Below are positions 52,834-62,658 of a stretch of 64,000 bases of DNA, piece after piece. Where the stretch lies: positions 124,001-188,000 of the forward strand of contig NZ_JAOAMU010000004.1 of assembly GCF_025154075.1 (NCBI RefSeq), written 5' to 3'. The notes under the pieces were generated by a model that worked only from the letters and a program-made list of their open reading frames with translations, ran no database searches and was not told where the DNA came from. The translations under genes and the position numbers were made by a program. The stretch is from Chryseobacterium herbae. Lineage in GTDB: Bacteria > Bacteroidota > Bacteroidia > Flavobacteriales > Weeksellaceae. How positions within the stretch are numbered: the first letter of the stretch is position 1; every line of letters starts with the position of its first letter.

Positions 52834-54336
52834 TTATTTTTTCTTTTTAGCAGCAGCTTTTTTCTTAGCTGGAGCTTTTTTTGTTGCTTTCTTAGTCGCT
52901 TTTTTAACAACTGGAGCATCAGTGTAATCTTTCTTAGAGATTGCATTCCACTCGTTAGCATCAGCAATAGCTTTTACAACAACTTTTCTATCAGCTTGTC
53001 TTTCAGCATCAGAAGCTTTTTCAGAAACTGTAGCTTTAGCTTCACCAACACCAATTGATTTAAGAGAGTTAGCGTCTACACCTCTAGCATCTAAAGCAGC
53101 AACTACAGAAGCAGCTCTTTCTCTAGATAATTTCAAGTTGTAAGCTTCAGCACCTTTAGCATCAGTTCTACCTTCTAATAGATAGTTACCACCATCTTTC
53201 TTAATGATTTCAGAAGCTGCATCTAGTGCACCTTTAGATTCAGGTCTGATTGTAGCTTTGTTGAAATCGAAATAAACGCTTTTCAATTTAGCTTCAACTT
53301 CAGTAGCTGTAACGTCTTTAGGTTTAGGACATCCGTTGTATTCTGGAAGACCTGGAACTGTAGGACAAGCGTCGTCTTTATCTAAGATTCCGTCACCGTC
53401 TGTATCTGGCCAAGGACAACCGTTGTTTTCTGCAGGACCTGCAACTGTAGGACAAGCATCATCTTTGTCGATAACACCATCACCATCTGTATCTGGCCAA
53501 GGACAACCGTTGTTTTCAACTGGACCAGCTACTTCTGGACATTGATCGTCTTTATCTGGAACTCCGTCACCGTCAGTATCAGGACATCCTTGGAATTCTG
53601 GAAGACCTGGAGTATCTGGACAAAGATCGTCTTTATCTAGGATACCATCCTTATCTCTGTCTCTGTTACCGAATCTGAATAAGATCGATGCAGAAGCTTG
53701 CCAGAAGTTAGCAACTGTAGATTTATCACCTGGAGTTGACACATAGTCACCTTGTACACCAAGACCGAAGTTCTTAGTTACCCAGAAGTTAACACCAGCA
53801 CCTGTAGATACTGTAAAGTGGTTAGCTTTACCGTTTTCGTTACCACCGTCTCCGTTAAGAACAGAATTACCTCTGTAATCGTTTCTAGGGAAAGTAAGTG
53901 CAGTGTAGTCATGTCTCAAGTAGTTAGCACCAACTCTTAAATATGGATCGAACCAAGATTCTTCATTCCATAAAAGACCAGCTGCTTTAGCTTGGAAACC
54001 AAGACCTGTCATAAGGAAAAACTCTTTCCCCATGTTGAATCTCTTGTTATCTACATTACCTACGGAAGTCTGCCAGTCGATAACCAAACCTTTACCGATG
54101 TTTCTAGCAACTGTTAATTTAGATAATGGAGGTGTAATAGAGAAGTTGTTCACATTGAACATCGTCTTCGTTAAATTATTAGCAGAGAACGTATTACTAA
54201 ATTCTGTCTGTACTGCCTTGTGGTTTTCCGCATGAGCACCAACCCCGATCAACCACGGATTGTTGGTAGTCTGCGCGAAGACAGTAGAGGCAACAGTAAG
54301 CGCCAATGCTGAAATTCCTAATTTTAGATTTTTCAT
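52834..54336 (-). CDS. OmpA-family outer-membrane protein with TSP3 repeats and Lys-rich tail
   Basis: A 500-residue envelope protein. Signal peptide ends STVFAQ. An N-terminal beta-barrel/porin-like part (about 25-225) is followed by calcium-binding thrombospondin-type-3 units (DTDGDGVPDKDDQCP and three similar 29-residue units, about 230-340) and the peptidoglycan-binding OmpA_C domain (about 345-455, with VYFDFNKATIRPES and LSRERAASVVAAL). The last 25 residues are almost all Lys/Ala (KKATKKAPAKKK). Probably a major outer-membrane protein linked to the wall. Codon use is strongly biased, as for highly expressed genes. Confidence 0.92.
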   Translation of the reverse strand: MKNLKLGISALALTVASTVFAQTTNNPWLIGVGAHAENHKAVQTEFSNTFSANNLTKTMFNVNNFSITPPLSKLTVARNIGKGLVIDWQTSVGNVDNKRFNMGKEFFLMTGLGFQAKAAGLLWNEESWFDPYLRVGANYLRHDYTALTFPRNDYRGNSVLNGDGGNENGKANHFTVSTGAGVNFWVTKNFGLGVQGDYVSTPGDKSTVANFWQASASILFRFGNRDRDKDGILDKDDLCPDTPGLPEFQGCPDTDGDGVPDKDDQCPEVAGPVENNGCPWPDTDGDGVIDKDDACPTVAGPAENNGCPWPDTDGDGILDKDDACPTVPGLPEYNGCPKPKDVTATEVEAKLKSVYFDFNKATIRPESKGALDAASEIIKKDGGNYLLEGRTDAKGAEAYNLKLSRERAASVVAALDARGVDANSLKSIGVGEAKATVSEKASDAERQADRKVVVKAIADANEWNAISKKDYTDAPVVKKATKKATKKAPAKKKAAAKKKK

Positions 54337-54365
54337 AGAATTAAATGATTAAATAATTGATAATG

Positions 54366-54397
54366 CAAAATAAATATAATTTTTCTTTATATACAAA
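54366..54397 (-). promoter_or_regulatory. Promoter-like element of the OmpA gene
   Basis: On the minus strand TTTG (54394-54397) and TTATTTTG (54366-54373, one mismatch to TAnnTTTG) are 20 bases apart, with a 29-base distance to the ATG. Confidence 0.5.
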
Positions 54398-54413
54398 GTT
54401 TTTTGAATGATTT

Positions 54414-54872
54414 TTAACTTTTCTTTAGTATTCTATCTAGGTTACGTTTATTTTCTCTATCTTTTATCGCTTCCCTTTTATCAAAGAGCTTTTTCCCTCT
54501 GGCAAGCGAAATCAAGACTTTTGCTTTCCCCTTATCTGTGATATATAACTTAAGAGGTATAACTGTGTTCCCTGCATCCTTTAACTTTTTCTCAAGCTTC
54601 TGCAATTCTTTTTTGTGCAACAGCAATTTCCGTTCCCTTTTTGTTTTGTGATTGTAAAAAGTTCCCAGTTTATACTCATCAATCATCATATTAATAATGT
54701 ATAACTCCCCATCAATAAACTGACAAAAGGATTCTGTGATAGACGCCTTGGATGAACGTAAAGATTTTATTTCCGTACCCGTCAAAACCATCCCGGCTTC
54801 ATATTCTTCAAGGATTTCATATTCAAAACGGGCTCTTCTGTTTAATATACTGACTGTTTTCTCGATCTTCAT
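54414..54872 (-). CDS. smpB: SsrA-binding protein
   Basis: A 152-residue protein that works with tmRNA to rescue stalled ribosomes. Seen are RRARFEYEILEEYEAGMVLTGTEIKSLR, FYNHKTKRERKLLLHKKEL and the basic C-terminal tail GKKLFDKREAIKDRENKRNL. Length is normal. The tmRNA gene was not seen in this window. A two-hairpin repeat lies upstream and the ABC-F gene is divergent. Confidence 0.97.
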   Translation of the reverse strand: MKIEKTVSILNRRARFEYEILEEYEAGMVLTGTEIKSLRSSKASITESFCQFIDGELYIINMMIDEYKLGTFYNHKTKRERKLLLHKKELQKLEKKLKDAGNTVIPLKLYITDKGKAKVLISLARGKKLFDKREAIKDRENKRNLDRILKKS

Positions 54873-54931
54873 TTTAAAAATTCGTAGTTACCGTGATATA
54901 TTTGTATAATATATTACGTGATTAATTCATC

Positions 54932-54971
54932 GGGTTTATACCCATTCTTCATTAAATCGTTCCTTTGGGAC
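54932..54971. repeat. Two-hairpin dispersed element, copy 3 (diverged)
   Basis: Hairpin GGGT-TTAT-ACCC (54932-54943), linker ending CATTAAATC, and hairpin GTTCC-TTT-GGGAC (54959-54971). The order and spacing match copies 1 and 2. It lies between divergent smpB and the ABC-F gene. Confidence 0.6.
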
Positions 54972-55022
54972 TGTTCTGTATTATTTCATTAATGAAATAT
55001 AGAAAAAATACCTCATATTTAA

Positions 55023-56717
<1,695 letters not shown>

Positions 56718-56750
56718 TTTATTGAGATTACATTCAACTCCCAATAATAA

Positions 56751-56780
56751 AAATTCCTCAAAGACAACTTTGAGGAATTT
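56751..56780. terminator. Strong bidirectional terminator
   Basis: AAATTCCTCAAAG and CTTTGAGGAATTT form a perfect 13-pair stem with loop ACAA, flanked by A- and T-runs. It separates the convergent ABC-F and M48 genes. Confidence 0.88.
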
Positions 56781-56800
56781 TTATTTAAATGAAGATTGAA

Positions 56801-57613
56801 TTATTTCGTAAGCTTCGTTTTAGGAAGTGCCACCGTTCCCGGATCTTTCCATAAGCCGTCTTTTTCTGCTCTCTTCTTAATAGCCTGAGCTCTTTTTTCG
56901 CTATCAGGGTGAGAGTTGAACATTTTTTGAAAACCGGTCTGAGTGCTTCCTTCAGAAAGCAAAGCCAGTTTCTTGAATGCTGAGTACGCTCCTACCACGT
57001 TATAGCTGTTCGCTTTCATAAAGTCATAAGAATACGTATCTGCTTCAGATTCCTGTTTTTTGCTGTGAGAAGCATCCAGAAATTCGTTGGCCATTTTTCC
57101 TACCTGGCTTTCACTAAGTGCTGCTACCGTTCCAGAAGCTGATGATGCAGCATCCAATGCCGCTGCCTTTAAATAAGCAGATTTAATAGCATCTTTAGTG
57201 TCCTGGTTCTTCACGTGCCCGATCTCATGTCCGATTACTGCCAACAGTTCTTCATCCGTCATGATATCCATTAACGAAGAAAAAACACGTACACTTCCGT
57301 CTGCACAAGCAAAAGCATTGATATCCTTCACTTTATAAACCTTGTAGTTCAGAGCAAGTCCGTCCTGAGATTTGTGCTTTCCGAAAAGTTTGTTCAGTCT
57401 TACAGTATAAGGATCTTTTGGACCTGCAACCTCGTTGTTTTTGTCCATCCAATCGACAGATTCCTTCGACAGTTTCACTGCGTCTTCATTGGTAAAAGTA
57501 AGGGCTTTTGCTCCTTTCGAAACAATACCTGCAGCTTTTCCAAGATTGATTTTCTGTGCTGATACAGCATTCATGGCCCCTAAGAATAAAAGGCATAGTG
57601 TTAATTTTTTCAT
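56801..57613 (-). CDS. Exported M48-family metallopeptidase
   Basis: A 270-residue protein with signal peptide MKKLTLCLLFLGAMNAVSAQ. The zinc motif HEIGH lies in LLAVIGHEIGHVKNQD and the third ligand in KKQESEADTYSYDF, as in periplasmic HtpX-like/BepA-like peptidases (M48). A role in envelope protein quality control is likely. The long frame upstream to 57790 overlaps recJ and is rejected; ATG at 57613 (or 57619) is preferred. It is divergent from recJ with 110 bases between. Confidence 0.9.
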   Translation of the reverse strand: MKKLTLCLLFLGAMNAVSAQKINLGKAAGIVSKGAKALTFTNEDAVKLSKESVDWMDKNNEVAGPKDPYTVRLNKLFGKHKSQDGLALNYKVYKVKDINAFACADGSVRVFSSLMDIMTDEELLAVIGHEIGHVKNQDTKDAIKSAYLKAAALDAASSASGTVAALSESQVGKMANEFLDASHSKKQESEADTYSYDFMKANSYNVVGAYSAFKKLALLSEGSTQTGFQKMFNSHPDSEKRAQAIKKRAEKDGLWKDPGTVALPKTKLTK

Positions 57614-57723
57614 AATCATTTTTAATTTGGACCGCGAAGATAGATAATTTTTTTTAACAATCAGTAAGTCAAGTTCATCCTTAATCATTTCAAAATGCTG
57701 TTTTTTTTCCTTATTTTTGTGAA

Positions 57724-59436
57724 ATGAGTCAGAAATGGATTTACAAGCCCGAACCCGATGAGGAAGTTGTGGACAGATTAAGTTCGTCACTTGGTTTTGG
57801 TACTTTTGAATCTAAACTCCTCGTTTTAAGGGGAATTGACAATTATCAAAAGGCCAGAGAATTCTTCAAACCTAACCTCAACGATATACACAGTCCGTTC
57901 TTAATGGCAGATATGCAGAAAGCTGTAGAGCGCATTGCCACCGCCATTGAAAACGGAGAAAAAATATTGGTTTACGGAGATTATGATGTAGATGGAACTA
58001 CTGCTGTTGCCGTCATGTACCTTTACCTCAGCAAAATTGTTGAGAAAAAATACTTAGATTATTACATCCCTGACAGAAATTCTGAAGGATACGGAATTTC
58101 TACCGAAGGTATTGATTTTGCCAAAGAAAACGGCTTTTCACTGATCATTGCTTTAGACTGTGGTATCAAGGCTATCGACATGATCAACTACGCCAAAGAA
58201 AAAGACATTGATTTTATCATCTGCGACCATCACCTACCGGGTGACGAGATCCCGGATGCTGCGGCTGTTCTAGATCCGAAGAGAATTGACTGCAGATATC
58301 CTTTTAAAGAACTTTCAGGATGTGGTGTCGGCTTTAAGCTGTGCCAGGGACTGAATACCATCTATAAAATTCCGGAGGCCGAATTATTTGAGCTTACCGA
58401 TCTTCTGGCTATTTCCATTGCTGCGGATATTGTTTCAATGACCGGCGAAAACAGGGTATTTGCTAAAATGGGGCTGAAAGTTCTCAGAAAAACAAGAAAC
58501 CTTGGATTAAGATTATTAATTCCGGAAGATAAACTGTCGCACTTCGAAATTTCAAATATTGTTTTTGAAATTGCTCCGAAAATCAATGCGGCGGGAAGAA
58601 TTTCTCACGGAAAAGCTGCTGTAGAACTTATGGTTTCTGACAACCTGAAACATGCAAATCAGATTGTTGGTGACATTATGAATCTGAATGATGAAAGACG
58701 TGAGCTCGATATGAACTCCACGCTTTCGGCATTAAACCAGATCATTGAATCGCAGCAACAGAGCAAACATTCCACAATCGTTTACCATCCGGACTGGAAC
58801 AAGGGCGTGATTGGTATCGTGGCCTCAAGGCTTATCGAAACCTATTATAAACCGACTTTGGTATTCACAGACGGGAACAATGGAGAAATGGTGGCTTCGG
58901 CCAGATCTGTTTCTGATTTTGATGTTCATGAAGCGCTTGATATGTGTTCTGAATACTTCCTTAAATTCGGTGGACACCATGCTGCTGCAGGACTTTCCAT
59001 GGAAAAGGATAAGTTTGAAGCTTTTAAAATAAAGTTTGAACAGATCGTTTCAGAAAAAATCCAGGAACATCAGCAGGAACCTTCCGTTACCATTGATTCC
59101 GAGATTAAGGTGGATGAGATCAACCGTGAGTTTATCAATTTCCACAGAAAACTGGCACCTTTCGGACCTCACAATATGAAACCTATCCTTACGCTCACAA
59201 ACCAGAGGCTTTCCGGTTATGTGAAAACAATGGGGAAAGACAACAATCACCTGAAGTTTTATATCAAACAGGAATCTACCGGAAGAAATATAGAATGTGT
59301 GGGCTTCAAACTCGGACAGCATGCGGAAGATTTTAAAAACAAAAACTTCGACCTTGCTTTCACCTTAGAGGAAAACCACTGGAAAGGAAATGTAACCCAT
59401 TATTTGAATATTAGAGATGTTAAATTCAGGGATTAG
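57724..59436 (+). CDS. recJ: Single-stranded-DNA-specific exonuclease RecJ
   Basis: A 570-residue 5'-3' exonuclease for repair and recombination. DHH-superfamily motifs: DYDVDG at 86-91, LDCGIK in motif II, DHH at 168-170, and the DHHA1 domain with HPDWNKGVIGIVASRLIE and GGHHAAAGLSM (motif with two His). The C-terminal OB fold is complete (LTLTNQRLSGYVK). Full length and cytosolic. Its 3' end leads into a repeat and then nadD. Confidence 0.96.
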   Translation: MSQKWIYKPEPDEEVVDRLSSSLGFGTFESKLLVLRGIDNYQKAREFFKPNLNDIHSPFLMADMQKAVERIATAIENGEKILVYGDYDVDGTTAVAVMYLYLSKIVEKKYLDYYIPDRNSEGYGISTEGIDFAKENGFSLIIALDCGIKAIDMINYAKEKDIDFIICDHHLPGDEIPDAAAVLDPKRIDCRYPFKELSGCGVGFKLCQGLNTIYKIPEAELFELTDLLAISIAADIVSMTGENRVFAKMGLKVLRKTRNLGLRLLIPEDKLSHFEISNIVFEIAPKINAAGRISHGKAAVELMVSDNLKHANQIVGDIMNLNDERRELDMNSTLSALNQIIESQQQSKHSTIVYHPDWNKGVIGIVASRLIETYYKPTLVFTDGNNGEMVASARSVSDFDVHEALDMCSEYFLKFGGHHAAAGLSMEKDKFEAFKIKFEQIVSEKIQEHQQEPSVTIDSEIKVDEINREFINFHRKLAPFGPHNMKPILTLTNQRLSGYVKTMGKDNNHLKFYIKQESTGRNIECVGFKLGQHAEDFKNKNFDLAFTLEENHWKGNVTHYLNIRDVKFRD

Positions 59437-59437
59437 G

Positions 59438-59484
59438 AGCTGCTGTTAGCTGCAACCTTTTACCTGCCATCTGCTACCTACCAA
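59438..59484. repeat. GCAACCT/CTGCTACCTACC dispersed repeat (gene-free)
   Basis: Sequence between recJ and nadD containing GCTGCAACC and CTGCTACCTACC, close to the inverted ends of the S23 cassette at 43151-43634, but without a gene. Confidence 0.55.
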
Positions 59485-59487
59485 CTC

Positions 59488-60072
59488 ATGAAAAAAATCG
59501 GCTTATTTTTCGGTTCTTTCAATCCGATCCACATCGGACATTTAATTCTGGCTAATTACATTCTGGAGCATACCGACATGGATGAGTTATGGTTTGTAGT
59601 AAGCCCACAGAACCCTTTTAAAGATAAAAAATCACTTCTTAAAGATCATAACAGGCTGGATATGGTTCAGGTCGCCGTAGAAAGCTATCCTAAAATGAGA
59701 GCTTCCAACGTAGAGTTTTCACTTCCCAAGCCAAGTTATACGATTGATACACTAACTTATCTTCATGAAAAATATCCGGATTATTCTTTCAGTCTGATTA
59801 TGGGTGAAGATAATCTGAGCAGTCTTCATAAATGGAAAAACTACGAATTGCTGATCAAGAATCATCATATCATTGTGTACCCAAGAGTTTTTGATGGGGA
59901 GAAGAAAGATTCGGAATATCTGCAGCATGAGAACATTTCCATGATCAAAGCGCCCGTTATTGAACTTTCTGCTACAGAGATCAGGAATATGATCAAAGAA
60001 GGGAAAAATGTACGTCCTATGCTTCCACCGGAAGTCTTTGAATATTTGGACGGAAGCAGTTTTTATAAGTAA
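59488..60072 (+). CDS. nadD: Nicotinate-nucleotide adenylyltransferase
   Basis: A 194-residue enzyme that adenylates nicotinate mononucleotide in NAD synthesis. The nucleotidyltransferase motif GLFFGSFNPIHIGHLI is at 5-20 and the second motif ELSATEIRNMIKEG near 160. MGEDNLSSLHKWKNY is also family-typical. Cytosolic, full length. It follows recJ by 51 bases containing a dispersed repeat. Confidence 0.96.
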   Translation: MKKIGLFFGSFNPIHIGHLILANYILEHTDMDELWFVVSPQNPFKDKKSLLKDHNRLDMVQVAVESYPKMRASNVEFSLPKPSYTIDTLTYLHEKYPDYSFSLIMGEDNLSSLHKWKNYELLIKNHHIIVYPRVFDGEKKDSEYLQHENISMIKAPVIELSATEIRNMIKEGKNVRPMLPPEVFEYLDGSSFYK

Positions 60073-60085
60073 TTTTGCAAATCAG

Positions 60086-60113
60086 AAATTAGAAGCTAGA
60101 AATTAGAAGTTAG
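60086..60113. repeat. 14-base tandem repeat
   Basis: Two adjacent copies of AAATTAGAAGYTAG between nadD and the DUF3817 gene. The role is unknown. Confidence 0.6.
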
Positions 60114-60155
60114 ATTCCAATACGGCCTGCTATTTTTCAATTTATATATCAAGAC

Positions 60156-60494
60156 ATGGAATTTCTCGAAAAAATTTTCTCAAAATATCCTCAGGAAAAA
60201 GTAATTAAATGGTTTAAGCAGGTTTGTTTGGCAGAAGCTGTTTCATGGTTTTTCCTATTCACAGCAATGATCTGGATACGCGTTGATCCGGAAGGTATTG
60301 TCCCGATTGTATATATCAGTACTATTGGCAGTATTCACGGATTATTTTTTACGCTTTACTTAATCTTTCTCCCTGCGATAAGAAAAATATTTACCTGGGA
60401 TGACGAAGACAGTGTTTTCGCTTTAATTTCAGCATTTTTTCCTTTTGCCACGATTTGGATAGACAAAAAATTAGCCCGCTTCGACAGAGAATAA
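60156..60494 (+). CDS. DUF3817 membrane protein
   Basis: A 112-residue membrane protein with three helices: a first near 25-45 (AEAVSWFFLFTAMIW), the family pattern GSIHGLFFTLYLIFLPAI, and a final ALISAFFPFATIWIDKKL. This matches DUF3817 (YdzA-like) proteins, whose function is unknown. It follows nadD by 83 bases and is closed by a terminator. Confidence 0.85.
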   Translation: MEFLEKIFSKYPQEKVIKWFKQVCLAEAVSWFFLFTAMIWIRVDPEGIVPIVYISTIGSIHGLFFTLYLIFLPAIRKIFTWDDEDSVFALISAFFPFATIWIDKKLARFDRE

Positions 60495-60505
60495 CAATAT
60501 GAAAT

Positions 60506-60534
60506 AAAAAAAGGACCGAAATGGCCCTTTTTTA
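60506..60534. terminator. Hairpin terminator
   Basis: A seven-A/seven-T stem with core GGaCC/GGcCC and loop GAAAT, between convergent genes. Confidence 0.78.
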
Positions 60535-60553
60535 TTTTAGCTATTTATAAAGA

Positions 60554-62332
60554 TTAAAGATCTCTGAGTACATGCCCATTGGCTGTAAAAGTATGGTTTC
60601 CGTTCGTATCTGTATACGTTCCGTTTACTGTAAAATCAATATACGCTCCTACCGCACTGAAGCTGGTCACCTGAACTACGACATTTCCTGTAGTAGATGT
60701 GAAAAATCCTCCGGAAAACTCAAAAGTATAATCCGTAGTAAAACTTCCCGGAACTCCAAGCATATTATTTTGAGTCATAATGAAAAAATTTCCTGCAGGT
60801 GATGTAGAACTAATTCGTAATTGCTTTGCAATGATATTGGGAGACGTTGAAGTAAGGCCGGTCCATTGAGCATACATCCCTCCCAAAACATATCTCACAT
60901 TTTGATTATCAATTTTATAACTGATAAATTCACTCACTGAATTACAAACCGAAAGATTGGTAAAATTCATCACCGGTAAATTGGCTGTGAAAGGAATTTC
61001 TCCTGAAGTCTGCAAATTGGTATAATCATATCCTTCCAAAATAAATTGTGGATTAGCGGTACATGAATACACATTAAATGAGAAATTACCTGTACTGCTT
61101 ACCGGAACTGATGTGTACTGAAAATAATTTGCAACTACAACAGGTCTTAAAAGCACATAACCACCCGTAACATCCGTATTGGCACAGGTTTTCAGATTCC
61201 CCTGTATGACATACTGATTCCCCGTCGGGGTTACTGTAATATCAGGTAATACCATGGTAGTTCCCACTGCCACAGGGGCTACATTTGAAGTATAAATCAC
61301 GGTATTACACACGTCATATACTTTAAGAACAAGTGTTTCGTTGGCTGGAATAATCCCTGAAACGGTACCCAGATTATCTGTGATTCCATAGATTTCATAG
61401 GCCTGGCTGCTTCTCTTTAAACTCACCTTTGTATTGACCATTGGTAAGCCTGCAGGATTTTTCACCGTTACTTTCAGGATGGCCTGCGGAAACTGAACAT
61501 CACAATTCCACCAGGAGAAATGACTTACGGTTCCTACATACGTATTCCCAACCTTCGTTGCGGAGCCTTCTTCCTTCCACATTCCCGTATTTTCATCATA
61601 TGACCAAAGCGGAATTGTATTCGGAGACGTTGAAGTTTGTGAAGCATCAATTGGAACCGTCATTTCGGCGGTATGTCCGTTTGCAATCTGTAATTTTTGT
61701 CCTGAGCTTCCCGTTAGCTGAACATGTACCATTCCAAAGGTTTCCATGATTCTTGCGTTTCCACCTGAGTTGGATGCCAGAAGAGAACCGGGCATTAATT
61801 CTGTGAGATACTGATTGGATGATGTTAAATTATACAGTGCGACATTGACACTTCCGCTGTAGGTAGTTCCGCTTGCATCTTTGAAACTTCCGTCGAATTT
61901 TACTTTTGTTCCGTTAGGTAAGGAAACCGTAGAAGTTGCTCCTGAATTGATACTTGCGGTGGTGGTTGCAGGGATCATCATAATATTCACACGGTTGATT
62001 CCACTTGTAGGAACCATTACTCTTGAACCGTCTACAAATCCTGACTTTGTCACTTTCACAAGGGCAAAGTTTTCCTTTACATCTGTGTTTTTAAAAGTAA
62101 AAAAACCTTTGAAATTGGTTTGAGCTGTACTTGTTCCGATGGTTACGGTGGCTCCGATTACAGGATTTCCGCTGGTATCAAGTACTATTCCCTGAAAGTT
62201 TCTTTGTACTGTGTTTCCAAAATTGAAATTAGATTCAGGGGTGGAGTTGTTGTCATCAATGTCTAAATATGTTTCACTTTTACATGAAAATATTAACAAT
62301 AATAACAACAATAGAGGATAAAATTTTCTCAT
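60554..62332 (-). CDS. Large surface lipoprotein with carboxypeptidase-like regulatory domain
   Basis: A 592-residue lipoprotein. The lipobox IFSC has Cys17, followed by an acidic ETYLDIDDN stretch, a known flavobacterial surface-export pattern. Residues 45-120 form a carboxypeptidase-like regulatory beta-sandwich (FQGIVLDTSGNPVIGATVTIG). Later comes a region typical of flavobacterial adhesion proteins (WSYDENTGMWKEEGSATKVGNTYVGTVSHFSWWNCD). Further beta-sandwich domains follow. Function unknown, maybe binding of carbohydrate or host. No operon partner. Confidence 0.8.
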   Translation of the reverse strand: MRKFYPLLLLLLLIFSCKSETYLDIDDNNSTPESNFNFGNTVQRNFQGIVLDTSGNPVIGATVTIGTSTAQTNFKGFFTFKNTDVKENFALVKVTKSGFVDGSRVMVPTSGINRVNIMMIPATTTASINSGATSTVSLPNGTKVKFDGSFKDASGTTYSGSVNVALYNLTSSNQYLTELMPGSLLASNSGGNARIMETFGMVHVQLTGSSGQKLQIANGHTAEMTVPIDASQTSTSPNTIPLWSYDENTGMWKEEGSATKVGNTYVGTVSHFSWWNCDVQFPQAILKVTVKNPAGLPMVNTKVSLKRSSQAYEIYGITDNLGTVSGIIPANETLVLKVYDVCNTVIYTSNVAPVAVGTTMVLPDITVTPTGNQYVIQGNLKTCANTDVTGGYVLLRPVVVANYFQYTSVPVSSTGNFSFNVYSCTANPQFILEGYDYTNLQTSGEIPFTANLPVMNFTNLSVCNSVSEFISYKIDNQNVRYVLGGMYAQWTGLTSTSPNIIAKQLRISSTSPAGNFFIMTQNNMLGVPGSFTTDYTFEFSGGFFTSTTGNVVVQVTSFSAVGAYIDFTVNGTYTDTNGNHTFTANGHVLRDL

Positions 62333-62658
62333 ATGTTATTAATTTTTGGTTTACACTAAATTAATCATAAAAAGGATACATCTGGCTTTTATTCAATTTT
62401 TCATTCTAAATTTTTTAAATCTGATGAATTTTCAATCTTTGATGTAACAAAATTTCATATTGAATTGTCTAATTATGTAGAAAGTAAAAACAAGTTGAAT
62501 TTTTAATTTGAAATTTTAACACCTGATAAACAGATAGTTAAATATAATTTAAAAACATTTTAAGTACTTTGTATTGCATGATACTGTTTTTATTACATAT
62601 CTTTGTAATGTTAAATAATCATCCATACAAGCTATTAAACAACTAAAACAAAATAATT
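62333..62658. other. Intergenic leader region of the beta-barrel gene
   Basis: No gene is seen. A promoter-like element is placed at 62574-62605. The rest is A+T-rich without clear structure. Confidence 0.5.
62574..62605 (+). promoter_or_regulatory. Bacteroidota promoter of the beta-barrel gene
   Basis: TTG (62574-62576) and TATCTTTG (62598-62605), separated by 21 bases, fit the -33/-7 consensus. The ATG lies 54 bases later. Confidence 0.6.

Noticed and set aside
53336..53640. DNA tandem repeat at 53.3-53.6 kb
   Set aside because: It is explained by the 29-residue calcium-binding TSP3 units of the OmpA-family protein and is not an independent element.
57614..57790. N-terminal extension of the M48 peptidase
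   Set aside because: It would overlap recJ on the other strand and precede a perfect signal peptide; the internal ATG is the natural start.
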